Part shown: positions 42,263-50,172 of the stretch, in pieces
Numbering within the stretch: position 1 is the first letter of the stretch
Layout of the letters: each line of letters begins with the position of its first letter
DNA from: JBFAPK01 sp040676675
GTDB taxonomy: Bacteria > Actinomycetota > Actinomycetes > Mycobacteriales > Micromonosporaceae
Length of the DNA stretch: 64,000 nt
Assembly: GCF_040676675.1 (NCBI RefSeq)
Contig: NZ_JBFAPK010000005.1
Location: 186,001 to 250,000 of the forward strand
Reading direction: 5' to 3'
The notes under the pieces: model-generated
Told to the model about the DNA's origin: nothing
The model's input: the letters and a program-made list of their open reading frames with translations, nothing else
Databases searched by the model: none
Made by a program: the position numbers and the translations under genes

Positions 42263-42691
42263 TCAGTAGGAGCCGCCGCCTCCGCTGTCTCCGCCGCTCC
42301 AGCCGCCGCCGCTGTCGCTGCTGCTCCAACCGCCGCCGTTGCTGCCGCTGTCACCCCAGCCGCTGCTGCCGCTGTCGCCCCAGCCGGAGCCGCTGTCGCT
42401 GCGGGAGTCGCTGTCGCTGCGGGAGTCGCCGTAGGAGCCGGGGTCGCCACTGCCGTACGCGCCGGCGCTGCCGCCGAGGTAGTAGCCGGCGTCGTCGCTG
42501 GAGCGGTTTCGCCGACGGCCGGCCGTGCGGGTACGCCGGGGCGAGTCGTTGCGGATCGCCCGGCTGGCCCGGGCGGCGGCCCGCAGCTTCTCCTCCCTCG
42601 TCACCGGCTCGCGCCGGCGTCGACCGCGCCAGAGCAGGAGCGCCACGAGCAGCACCACGACCGGGATCAGCACCGGGAGATACTTGGTCAT
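42263..42691 (-). CDS. Small membrane protein with Gly/Ser/Asp tail, copy 2
   Basis: From ATG 42691 (MTKYLPVLIPVVVLLVALLLW) there are 142 residues: one membrane segment, a strongly basic middle (RGRRRREPVTREEKLRAAAR … PRRTRTAGRRRNR), the shared SSDDAGYY motif, and a long tail of Gly/Ser/Asp with repeats such as SGWGDSGS. TACCGT lies seven bases before the ATG in both copies and could be the -10 box of a leaderless transcript. Function unknown. Confidence 0.65.
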   Translation of the reverse strand: MTKYLPVLIPVVVLLVALLLWRGRRRREPVTREEKLRAAARASRAIRNDSPRRTRTAGRRRNRSSDDAGYYLGGSAGAYGSGDPGSYGDSRSDSDSRSDSGSGWGDSGSSGWGDSGSNGGGWSSSDSGGGWSGGDSGGGGSY

Positions 42692-42721
42692 GACTCGACG
42701 GTAGGCACCCGCCGCCACGGG

Positions 42722-42988
42722 TCAGCGAAGCTTGGCCCGCTCGACGAAGGCACGCCAGGCGGACGGTGCGAAGACCAGCACCGGACCGTCCGGGTCCTTG
42801 CTGTCGCGTACGCCCACCAGGCCGGGCCGGTCGTCCGCCACCTCGACGCAGTTGCCGCCGTTGCCGCTGCTCCGGCTGCTCTTGCGCCACCGGGCGCCGG
42901 CCAGGTCCCGCCGCGCGCCGTCGCTCGTTACGTTCCCGTCCATCCCGTCCACGCTGTCGATCTGCCGGTCCGTGCCGGTCAGCTCCAT
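42722..42988 (-). CDS. DUF397 protein
   Basis: This 88-residue protein from ATG 42988 has the DUF397 core: ARWRKSSRSSGNGGNCVEVA, then VGVRDSKDPDGPVLVFAPSAW and FVERAKL. Such small proteins are nearly always encoded beside a DUF5753 XRE regulator in actinomycetes and act with it, by analogy with the whiJ and abaA loci of Streptomyces. Its start lies 10 bp inside the upstream regulator gene. Confidence 0.92.
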   Translation of the reverse strand: MELTGTDRQIDSVDGMDGNVTSDGARRDLAGARWRKSSRSSGNGGNCVEVADDRPGLVGVRDSKDPDGPVLVFAPSAWRAFVERAKLR

Positions 42989-43779
42989 GTCCGCGCCACC
43001 TCCGTGATCATCTCGATGGTCTGCCCGTGGGAGAGGGCCTCCGCTCGTACAGATTCCCATGTATCCCGCAGCGAGAGTACGTCCGACGGCATCTCCACGA
43101 TGTGGCCCTGGAGTTGGTTGTCGAGGTAGCCCACATCGTCGCCGTCCTCCGGCGTGGCGAGCACGAAGGCGCCGTTGAGCCCCGCGTATGCCCCGACCGA
43201 GGCCGGCACGACGTGCAGGTGCACGTGGTAGCGCTGGCCAACCTCCACCAGGTGCAGGAGCTGTTCCCGCATCACCTCGGGGCCGCCGACGGGCCGGCGC
43301 AGCACGTACTCGTCGAGGACCGCGACCAGGCGCGGTGGCCGCTCCTTGGTCAGCACCGCCTGCCGCTCCATCCTGGCGGCGACCTGCTGCACGATCTCGT
43401 CCAGGCCGAACCGGCTGGCGCCGGTGAGCAGGGCGCGGGCGTACGCCTCGGTCTGCAACAGTCCGGGGATGACCAGCGGCTCGTACGACCGCAGCGCCGT
43501 CGCCTGCTGTTCGATTTTGACCCACTCGCGGAACCAGGGCAGCAGCACCTCGCGGCTCGCCACCTCGCGGATGCGTTCCAGCAGGCCGTCCGTGGCGAGG
43601 CGGGCGTCGCAGCGGCCGGTGAACTCCGGCTTCGGCACTCGCCGGCACTGCTCGACCGCCGCCACCAGCGACGCCGAAAAGTTGATCTCCTGCGCGAGCC
43701 CGTCCTGGGTGAGGCCGGCGTTGGTCCGCGCCCGCCGAAGTTCGCTGGCGAAGAGCTCCAATATGGGCCGGTGATCCAT
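42979..43779 (-). CDS. XRE-family regulator with DUF5753 domain
   Basis: This 266-residue protein starts at ATG 43779, seven bases after AGGAG. A helix-turn-helix covers about 8-62 (FASELRRARTNAGLTQDGLA, then FSASLVAAVEQCRRVPKPEF). DUF5753 covers about 85-262, with YEPLVIPGLLQTEAYARALL and YVLRRPVGGPEVMREQLLHL. It pairs with the DUF397 gene immediately downstream and probably represses its own region until the partner protein relieves it. Many such pairs exist per genome, so the target is unknown. Confidence 0.92.
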   Translation of the reverse strand: MDHRPILELFASELRRARTNAGLTQDGLAQEINFSASLVAAVEQCRRVPKPEFTGRCDARLATDGLLERIREVASREVLLPWFREWVKIEQQATALRSYEPLVIPGLLQTEAYARALLTGASRFGLDEIVQQVAARMERQAVLTKERPPRLVAVLDEYVLRRPVGGPEVMREQLLHLVEVGQRYHVHLHVVPASVGAYAGLNGAFVLATPEDGDDVGYLDNQLQGHIVEMPSDVLSLRDTWESVRAEALSHGQTIEMITEVARTWS

Positions 43780-44229
43780 CTGCACACTCCTGTACGCGAG
43801 CGGTCCGGGTGGCGACGTACGTCCTGGTAGACGCGTTACGACTGCCGAGAGTAGTCCCGAGGTCACAACAATTGGGGGCAGCGGGACCGTCCGGATCCAT
43901 CGATGGCGGCTCGGGGCCGAAAGGGGCGGCTCCGAACCGCAGGCCCTTCCGGACCCAGACCCGCCGATCGAGCTAAGCCGAGCCGGGACGAGTCGCGGGG
44001 CGGGCCGGGACGTTTCCGGCCCGAGTCGCAAGGCGGCCCGAGTCGCAAGGCGGCCCGGCATCGGTCGGCGGGGCAGGGCAGGAAGGGTCGCACCAGGACG
44101 GGCGGAACCGCGGGCCGTACCCCGCCGCCCCGGCGGGCCCCGTCGCGCTCCCCGCACCGGGGCGCGCGGGGCGGCGCCGGTCGGCGGCGGGGTACGGCCC
44201 ATCCAGCGACCGCGCGGAGGAGGGGTGAG
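43780..44229. other. Intergenic region between divergent regulator and small genes
   Basis: This 450-bp stretch holds the XRE promoter at its left end, where GACT … AGTC dyads near 43840-43858 may be an operator. To the right are GC-rich direct repeats (CGAGTCGCAAGGCGGCC twice, about 44030-44060). A plus-strand frame crosses it into the gene at 44230, but its Arg/Gly-rich translation looks like non-coding GC-rich DNA. I see no other gene. Confidence 0.5.
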
Positions 44230-44535
44230 ATGAGGATTCCGCGACAACCGGCGGGGGACGCGGCCGGACCGGAGCCGCCGGAGACGTTCGTACCGGTCGC
44301 CGTCGGCAACGTGCTCCGCTTGACGCCGGGCAACTACGTGTACGGCACCGGCCCGTTGCACGTCGGCGACGGTGAGCTGCGGTTACGGGTCATCCACGTG
44401 CCACGGGGCTTGGAGGCGTACGCGGGCGAGTGGGTCTCGATCCTCGGCGTGGAGGTACTGCCGAATGGTGAGGACGGGCGGCACCTGGCGGTGGCCGTAC
44501 GCTGCCGCCCGCTGGAGCAGCCTGGATCGGGCTGA
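44230..44535 (+). CDS. Small conserved-looking hypothetical protein
   Basis: This is a 101-residue frame from ATG 44230, preceded by GGAGGAGGGGTGAG, a strong ribosome site. The core reads as a beta-rich fold (VPVAVGNVLRLTPGNYVYGT, LRLRVIHVPRGLEAYAGEW, SILGVEVLPNGEDGRHLAVA). It lies divergent from the XRE/DUF397 pair, a common setting for small proteins of this kind. Its stop codon is inside an inverted repeat. No function recognised. Confidence 0.7.
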   Translation: MRIPRQPAGDAAGPEPPETFVPVAVGNVLRLTPGNYVYGTGPLHVGDGELRLRVIHVPRGLEAYAGEWVSILGVEVLPNGEDGRHLAVAVRCRPLEQPGSG

Positions 44536-44589
44536 ATCTTGGCACGCATCGGCCCCCAGGAGGGCCCAAACGGTTCAAGATTCAGCCGG
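44529..44589. repeat. GGGCTGAATCTTG dispersed element, copy 2 (palindromic)
   Basis: Perfect 12-bp arms GGCTGAATCTTG (44530-44541) and CAAGATTCAGCC (44576-44587) enclose a loop with GGCCCCCAGGAGGGCCC. The element carries the stop of the gene at 44230 and the presumed TTG start of the next gene. A related copy lies at 42170. Confidence 0.6.
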
Positions 44590-44844
44590 CTCGGCACGCG
44601 GCACACGCCCTCGCGCCCGCTGTGGATCTGCCGGGTCGACGCGGCGCCCTGGCCCTGCGCCGAGGCGCGACTGTGGCTGACCCGTACACATCGCGAAAAT
44701 CCCGTCGCGCTGTACGTGTTGCTCGGCGCAGCATTGGCCGAGGCGATGACGGACCTGTACCGGCTCGACGCGTACGGGGCTCCGGAGCCGCGCATCCTGT
44801 TCGACCGGTTCCTCGGCTGGACTCCCGCCCGCCGACCGACCTGA
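44539..44844 (+). CDS. Small protein of the PWPC type; start uncertain
   Basis: The frame from TTG 44539 has 101 residues, but the first 15 come from a palindromic repeat. The credible core starts near residue 22 (HTPSRPLWICRVDAAPWPC), followed by one helix (ALYVLLGAALAEAMTDLY) and FDRFLGWTPA. It resembles a small actinobacterial family with two Cys pairs around a PWPC motif, often mislabelled flavin reductase; one Cys of the first pair is absent here. Repeat insertion may have replaced the original start, so it could be defective. Confidence 0.5.
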   Translation: MARIGPQEGPNGSRFSRLGTRHTPSRPLWICRVDAAPWPCAEARLWLTRTHRENPVALYVLLGAALAEAMTDLYRLDAYGAPEPRILFDRFLGWTPARRPT

Positions 44845-44970
44845 CCGCTCGTCGCCCCCACGTCCGCCCCGGTACCGCCGACGGCAATCGGCGGCACCGG
44901 GGCGTTCGTCGCGCTACGTAACGAGAGGTCTACACCTGACCGAGTGACGCGACGAGGCGGACGACGGCGA

Positions 44971-46636
44971 TCAGGAGGCTCCCCAGGTCGCCGAAAGCCC
45001 CGTGGCCGCGGTCGGGACGTTGATCGAATTCTTCACCCAGCCCGAGGCCGAACCGTACGTCTCGTACACGATCCCGCTCTCGAGCGTGTAGATGTACCGC
45101 TGACCNNNNNNNNNNNNNNNNNNNNNNNNNNNNNNNNNNNNNNNNNNNNNNNNNNNNNNNNNNNNNNNNNNNNNNNNNNNNNNNNNNNNNNNNNNNNNNN
45201 NNGCAGTCGGGACGTTGATCGAATTCTTCACCCAGCCCGAGGCCGAACCGTACGTCTCGTACACGATCCCGCTCTCGAGCGTGTAGATGTACCGCTGACC
45301 ACTCGGACTCCACGTCGCCGACACCGCCGACGCCGCAGTCGGGACGTTGATCGAATTCTTCACCCAGCCCGAGGCCGAACCGTACGTCTCGTACACGATC
45401 CCGCTCTCGAGCGTGTAGATGTACCGCTGACCGCNNNNNNNNNNNNNNNNNNNNNNNNNNNNNNNNNNNNNNNNNNNNNNNNNNNNNNNNNNNNNNNNNN
45501 NNNNNNNNNNNNNNNNNNNNNNNNNNNNNNNNGCTCGGACTCCACGTCGCCGACACCGCCGACGCCGCAGTCGGAACATTAACCTGATTCTTCACCCAAC
45601 CCGTCGACGACCCATACGTCTCAAACAACAGACCATTCTCAACCGTGTAAATATACCGCTGACCGCTCGGACTCCACGTCGCCGACACCGCCGACGCCGC
45701 AGTCGGAACATTAACCTGATTCTTCACCCAACCCGTCGACGACCCATACGTCTCAAACAACCGGCCGCCTTCAATGGTGTAGATGTACCGGAACCCTGCC
45801 GGACTCCACGTTGCCGACAGGACATCCGCAGCGGTCGGCACGTTGAGGGAGTTCTTCACCCATCCCGTCGCGGCGCCGAAGGTCTCGTACACCACCGCGC
45901 TCTCCAGGGTGTAGATGTAGCGACTCAACGGCACCGCGCCCGTGCTCCACTGACCGAAGTCGGTAGCAACCGCCTCGTCCAGGTCACAATCCGCGCCGCC
46001 GACCGTTATCCCGTTTTGAATCTGCCGCAGTTGCGCCCGGGAGTCCCACTGCCCGCCTGACCACGCGTACGTCTGCCAACCAAAGGTGATCTTTCCAGCG
46101 TCGAACAGGCGCTTGATGACGTAGTAACCGCCGTATGCACCAGTTCGACCGCGCCCGATGACCGAGGCGATACCGTCGAAATAGGAGTTGATAGCGGTCT
46201 GCTGTTCCGCAGTCGCGTCGAAGTCGACGCTGAAATAGATTGGTCGGCCCGCGGGCATGCCGCAGTCCTCCGCCTGAGCCTTCGCATCCTCCGCGTCGGC
46301 GACTCCCTTTGCGTAGCCTTGCAGTGCCGCGCTCGCGCCAGCCTCCCAATTAGAGACGATGTCGATTCCGGCATTGATCAGAGACTTGGCCTCGGACGGG
46401 GTCAGGTTCTTGTCCGGCGTGTGGCTCAGGTACCGGCAGACGAAGCTGTAGCCGCCCGCCTTGATCGCTGAGATGCTGGGACGACTCCATGAGTAGTCGA
46501 GCCCGCGCCGATTCGCGGCCATAGCGATCCCCGGCGCCGCGAGAGCACCGGTAGCGCCGAGGATCGCGGCGCCCGCACCCAACAGTACCGTCCGTCGCGA
46601 CGGCCGCCCCGGCCGCCCGATAGGTTCGTTTTCCAT
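44971..46636 (-). CDS. Exported DUF1906 (glycosidase-like) protein with 44-residue propeller repeats
   Basis: The N-terminus has a twin-arginine-type signal (SRRTVLLGAGAAILGATGAL, cut near 41). A DUF1906 domain covers about 43-235: GLDYSWSRPSISAIKAGGYS, IDIVSNWEAG, PIYFSVDFDA and IGRGRTGAYGGYYVIKRLF, a GH25-like barrel thought to act on cell walls. At least six 44-residue repeats of the form RYIYTLESGIVYETYG … GWVKN … SATWSP follow. I read these as blades of a PLL/DUF346-like lectin propeller. Two N-gaps break the frame; rejoined in register, the protein ends at 44971 (SATWGAS). A TGA at 44930 in another frame is not its end. Confidence 0.8.
45106..45202. other. Assembly gap (97 N) inside repeat array 1
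   Basis: The flanks rejoin in register if 34 bases, or 34 plus a multiple of 132, are missing. The stated length is therefore not real. Confidence 0.97.
45435..45532. other. Assembly gap (98 N) inside repeat array 1
   Basis: The contig ends …CTGACCGC and GCTCGGACTCC overlap by two bases in the form found in neighbouring copies. The true gap is thus minus two bases plus a multiple of 132. Confidence 0.97.
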
Positions 46637-46768
46637 GACAGCCTCTCCTAGATTCGAATTTTCTGATCAAGGCCATTCGCGCGGGCGGCGCCGACGGCCG
46701 GGGTGATTGACGAGGGTTGCTGGGAAAATGATCCGCCGACTACCAGATGGTGATGTGAGACGGTCGCG

Positions 46769-48284
46769 TCAGGACACGCCCCAGGTCGCGGAGAGAGCAT
46801 CGGCGGCGGTCGGAACGTTGACCGAGCCCTTCACCCAACCGGTCGGGCTGCCGTAGATCTCCTGGACCGAGCCACCCTCGAGCGTGTAGAGGTAGCGACG
46901 GCCGTTGGCACCCCACGTGGCGGAGACGACCCCGGTGGCGCTGGGAACGTTGACGCGGTTCTTCACCCAACCCGTCGGGCTCGTACGTNNNNNNNNNNNN
47001 NNNNNNNNNNNNNNNNNNNNNNNNNNNNNNNNNNNNNNNNNNNNNNNNNNNNNNNNNNNNNNNNNNNNNNNNNNNNNNNNTCCCGTACGTCTCGTAAACC
47101 TCGCCGTTCTCAACGGTGTAGATGTAGCGCTCACCGCTGGGGCTCCACGTGGCCGAAACGGCGGTCGCCGCCGTCGGAACATTGATACGGTTCTTCACCC
47201 AACCCGTCGGGCTCCCGTACGTCTCGTAAACCTCGCCGTTCTCAACGGTGTAGATGTAGCGCTCACCGCTGGGGCTCCACGTGGCCGAAACGGCGGTCGC
47301 CGCCGTCGGTACGTTGATAGGGTTCTTCGCCCAACCCGTCGGGCTTCCGTACGTCTCGTAGAGCGCGCCATCTTCCAGGGTGTAGATGTAGCGACGGCCG
47401 CTGGGGCTCCACGTGGCGGACAGTGCGGTCGCCGCGGTCGGGACGTTGATCGAGTTCTTCACCCAACCCGTCGAACTCCCGTAGGTCTCATAGACCTTGC
47501 CGCCTTCGAGCGTGTAGAGGTAGCGCTGGCCACCCAGGCTCCAGGTTGCGGAGAGCGCGGTGGCCGTCGTCGGCACGTTGATCGGGTTCTTTACCCAACC
47601 CGTCGAACTCCCGTACGTCTCGTAAACTTTGCCGCCCTCAAGCGTGTAGAGGTAGCGGAAACTCGGGGTCGTTGCCGGGTCGTTCCGGATGTTCGTATAA
47701 CGAATCGCCTTATGGTAGTCGGTCAGCTCATCCCACGAATCGAAGCCGAGCTTGCCAACGTTGTTCACCTTGTACGGGTTCCGGACCGTCTCTCCGGTAT
47801 TGTTGAACGAGTAGACATATGCTCCGGCGCGATGGTTGCTCTTGTCCTTCCAGCTGACGAAGAGTTCGATGTGACCGGACACCGAACCCACGTCGGGCTT
47901 TACCACGGCGTCGCCGGGCAGGAGGTCGTCGAGCGGGATCTCGTCCCACCTCGCATCACTGACGTCGTTGAAGGCGTCGGTGTCGGGACTGCCATTCAGG
48001 TGCCAGGCCATAGCCACGAGCCCGGAACAGTCGGTGCGGTAGCTCCGACCGTCGGGGTCAGGCGCGCTAGCAGAGGTGTTGTACTCCTCCCCCTCGTCCA
48101 CCCAGTACTGCGCCCGATCGAGCACCTCCGATCGGGTAATTGCTCCACCGACGGTGGACGCCTGGACCGCCGCCGGTCCACTCACCATCTCCGCGCCGAT
48201 GCCGCCAACAGCCCCCGAACCTACGGCAATCGCCAGGCCGAGAAAACCTCCGGCCACGCGTTTACGTGTCAACAAAATAGCCAC
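46769..48284 (-). CDS. Exported NlpC/P60-like protein with the same 44-residue propeller repeats
   Basis: I start it at GTG 48284 (VAILLTRKRVAGGF), with AGGAAAGG just upstream. After a signal peptide comes an NlpC/P60-like peptidase domain (about 45-185) with the catalytic Cys in SYRTDCSGLVAMAWHL and the His in VSGHIELFVSW. Six or more blades then follow (FRYLYTLEGGKVYETYG, GRRYIYTLEDGALYETYG and so on), ending SATWGVS at 46769. An N-gap (46989-47080) breaks the frame. It probably cuts peptidoglycan stem peptides or a similar amide. The DUF1906 gene lies 132 bp downstream on the same strand. Confidence 0.8.
46775..47670 (-). repeat. Tandem 132-bp coding repeats (propeller blades), array 2
   Basis: At least six units are homologous to array 1. 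Two neighbouring copies (about 47085-47280) are nearly identical. The gap at 46989 again marks a repeat the assembler could not span. Copies vary most at YETYG/IYGS and in the linker NVPTAAT. Confidence 0.88.
46989..47080. other. Assembly gap (92 N) inside repeat array 2
   Basis: Flanking sequence is the same position of the repeat on both sides (GGGCTC … TCCCGTACGTCTCG). Whole units may be missing and the stated length is not real. Confidence 0.97.
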
Positions 48285-48602
48285 CAACCTTTCCTCTGAC
48301 CACGCGCCCAGCACGCCTGGATGCGAACTATTACGCGACCGCGACCGAAAATCTCAACGCCAACGGTCTGCACAAAACGCAGCGGGGCCACCTTCCCCGA
48401 ATTGCGCGTACAGCTCGCTGAGGCGTTTTGATCGACGACCGAGCCGTCCAGAAGTGTTATTCGCGAGCGGCGGAGAAGTCACTACCTCGACGCCGGCAGG
48501 ACCCTGCCTGGCAACTTGCTGCCAGCACGCAGAGTCACGAATTAAGCCCAGGTCAACGGAGCTTGCGGGGCGATCACGGGTGAGAGATACTGCACTCCGC
48601 AG
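48285..48602. promoter_or_regulatory. Divergent promoter region of the secreted pair and its regulator
   Basis: This 318-bp region is AT-richer than the chromosome around it. An inverted repeat CAAAACGC (48373-48380) / GCGTTTTG (48423-48430) could be a regulator site or an attenuator. No gene is seen. Both promoters must lie here, which makes control of the NlpC/P60 gene by the adjacent regulator likely. Confidence 0.45.
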
Positions 48603-49604
48603 TTGATCAACTACAGCAAGTGGGTGACGATGCTCTCACAGCTAGGGCTTTCCCTGCAGACGGAGATGGTCTATCGTGCGCTTCTCTTCAACCCGCAACT
48701 GTCAGCAGCAGACCTCATGGCACGCCTGCGGATCTCCGAGCGCGTTACGCGCAAATCGCTGCGCGTCCTGGTCGATCTCGGATTGGTCCTGATGGATGAC
48801 ACTTCTGGCCAGCTGACAGCAGTGTCGCCGGGAACAGGACTCCGCGCCCTACTGGGGCACATCGAGCAGGATGTGCGACAGCGACAAATGCAGGCAGATG
48901 CTACTCGCCGGCAGATCGATTACCTGGCAAAACAGAGCGATTGGCTGCAACAGGAACCAACTGGAGTGGTCCGACTCGGGGATGCAAAGACAACCCGGAA
49001 CAGGGTCGGTGAGCTACTGCAAAACGCCAGGCAAGAGTACTTCGCAACCATACCGTTCGACACCCACACTCCCTGGTTGGCGGAGGAAACCTTCAACCTC
49101 GCGAATCAACTTTCCGGGCGCGGTGTCCGGCTCAAATCCCTGTATCAGCGGATGCACCACGGGCGCTCTGGCCTCGACGAGATCGCGACACGACTCGTGA
49201 ACCTGGGTAGCGAAGTCCGCACCGGACCGAAGCCGCCGGTAGGGATGGTTCTTGTGGACCGGGAAGTCGTACTCCTGTCGGACCGACCGGGAGACTCGAC
49301 ACCTTCTGTCATCGAGGTCCGCAACGCTGGCCTGATTGCGGCCATGTACGCGCTGTTCGAGCAGTTGTGGCAGGCAGCCAGACCCGTCACCGAGACCAGA
49401 GCAGAAACGCGAGACAAACTCACTCCCCAAGAGGCTCAGATACTTGGGATGCTCGCCGACGGATCGACGGACGAGATCGTCGCTCGCCACCTCGGCGTTT
49501 CGGTCCGCACCGTCCGACGCAACATCGCGCAGCTCACCGAGCGCCTGCGGGCATCGAGCCGGTTCCAGGCGGGCGCCCAGGCGGTACGCGCGGGATGGCT
49601 CTGA
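48603..49604 (+). CDS. TrmB/LuxR-type transcriptional regulator
   Basis: This 333-residue protein has a TrmB-like winged helix at the N-terminus (LGLSLQTEMVYRALLFNPQL … RISERVTRKSLRVLVDLGLV). A helical and sensor-like middle (about 85-255) follows, then a LuxR-type helix-turn-helix (LTPQEAQILGMLADGSTDEI, then VSVRTVRRNIAQLTERL). It is divergent from the secreted pair and shares their lower GC content, so it probably controls them. Start is uncertain: TTG 48603, GTG 48624 and ATG 48630 are all possible and none has a good ribosome site. Confidence 0.85.
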   Translation: MINYSKWVTMLSQLGLSLQTEMVYRALLFNPQLSAADLMARLRISERVTRKSLRVLVDLGLVLMDDTSGQLTAVSPGTGLRALLGHIEQDVRQRQMQADATRRQIDYLAKQSDWLQQEPTGVVRLGDAKTTRNRVGELLQNARQEYFATIPFDTHTPWLAEETFNLANQLSGRGVRLKSLYQRMHHGRSGLDEIATRLVNLGSEVRTGPKPPVGMVLVDREVVLLSDRPGDSTPSVIEVRNAGLIAAMYALFEQLWQAARPVTETRAETRDKLTPQEAQILGMLADGSTDEIVARHLGVSVRTVRRNIAQLTERLRASSRFQAGAQAVRAGWL

Positions 49605-49692
49605 CCCACGGCCGCAGCGTGCCGCGGCCGAAAGCCAATCTCCAGTAAGACACATAGTCCCACGCACCGATTCGAAACGGGGGGATACCTTG

Positions 49693-50172
49693 ATGCGTGC
49701 CCGCTCCGCCGTACCGCCGACACCGCAGCGCCGGGCGGTCGTCCCGACCGTCGCGACCGCCCTGGCCGTCGCGGTGCTCGCCGCCGCGGCGGCCAGCCCG
49801 GCCGGCGCCGCCCCGGCCAATTCCGCCCCGGCCGCGCCCGCGAATCTGACCACCTATCCGCCCACCACCTGCGGCGACGTCACCAACCCGACCTGGCTGT
49901 CGCAGGACCTCGCCGTGGCGCACGGCGCGGGCGACGACACCACGGTCTCGGTGTACGCCTCGACCGGCCCCGCTTCTTCGGCCGGGGCACAGTGGTGGGA
50001 CAGCGCGGCCGACGCCGACCAGGGCGGCTTCGCCCTCGGGAACGCCCGCCTGACCGTGGCGGACCTGGACGGCGGCGGTGCGGACGATGTCGTCGCCCTC
50101 TACCGCGACGGCGCCGACACATCGGTCAAGGTCAGGGTATCCGGCGGCGGCCCGCAGGCCCGTCAGGCGTAG
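49693..50172 (+). CDS. Small exported FG-GAP/VCBS-like protein, probably 3'-truncated
   Basis: The 159 residues from ATG 49693 begin with a signal peptide (VVPTVATALAVAVLAAAAAS, then PAGAAPANSAP). A beta-propeller-like domain follows: WLSQDLAVAHGAGDDTTVSV, ARLTVADLDGGGADDVVALY and SVKVRVSGG. It covers only two or three blades, too few for a complete propeller. Its end runs into the 3' end of the convergent CitE gene by 10 bp, so it may be cut by the junction with that operon. It lies 88 bp after the regulator gene on the same strand. Confidence 0.6.
   Translation: MRARSAVPPTPQRRAVVPTVATALAVAVLAAAAASPAGAAPANSAPAAPANLTTYPPTTCGDVTNPTWLSQDLAVAHGAGDDTTVSVYASTGPASSAGAQWWDSAADADQGGFALGNARLTVADLDGGGADDVVALYRDGADTSVKVRVSGGGPQARQA

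Larger units (their letters stand above)
44980..45930 (-). repeat. Tandem 132-bp coding repeats (propeller blades), array 1
   Basis: At least six copies of a 132-bp unit are visible. Copies near 45540-45770 are practically identical to each other, and those near 45203-45434 are identical to each other but differ from the first group in codon choice. This suggests two recent duplications. Gaps at 45106 and 45435 interrupt the array; their N-lengths (97 and 98) do not fit the period, so they are arbitrary. Confidence 0.9.

Noticed and set aside
43903..44229. Upstream in-frame extension of the small gene at 44230
   Set aside because: The extension is compositionally biased Arg/Gly/Pro sequence, while a strong ribosome site sits just before ATG 44230.
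44930..45105. TGA at 44930 as the end of the DUF1906 protein
   Set aside because: That end is reached only by reading across N-gaps in the wrong frame; the repeat frame itself ends at 44971 with SATWGAS.
44980..47670. Repeat arrays as CRISPR or satellite DNA
   Set aside because: The 132-bp period keeps reading frame, copies vary at synonymous sites, and both arrays are continuous with exported-protein genes.
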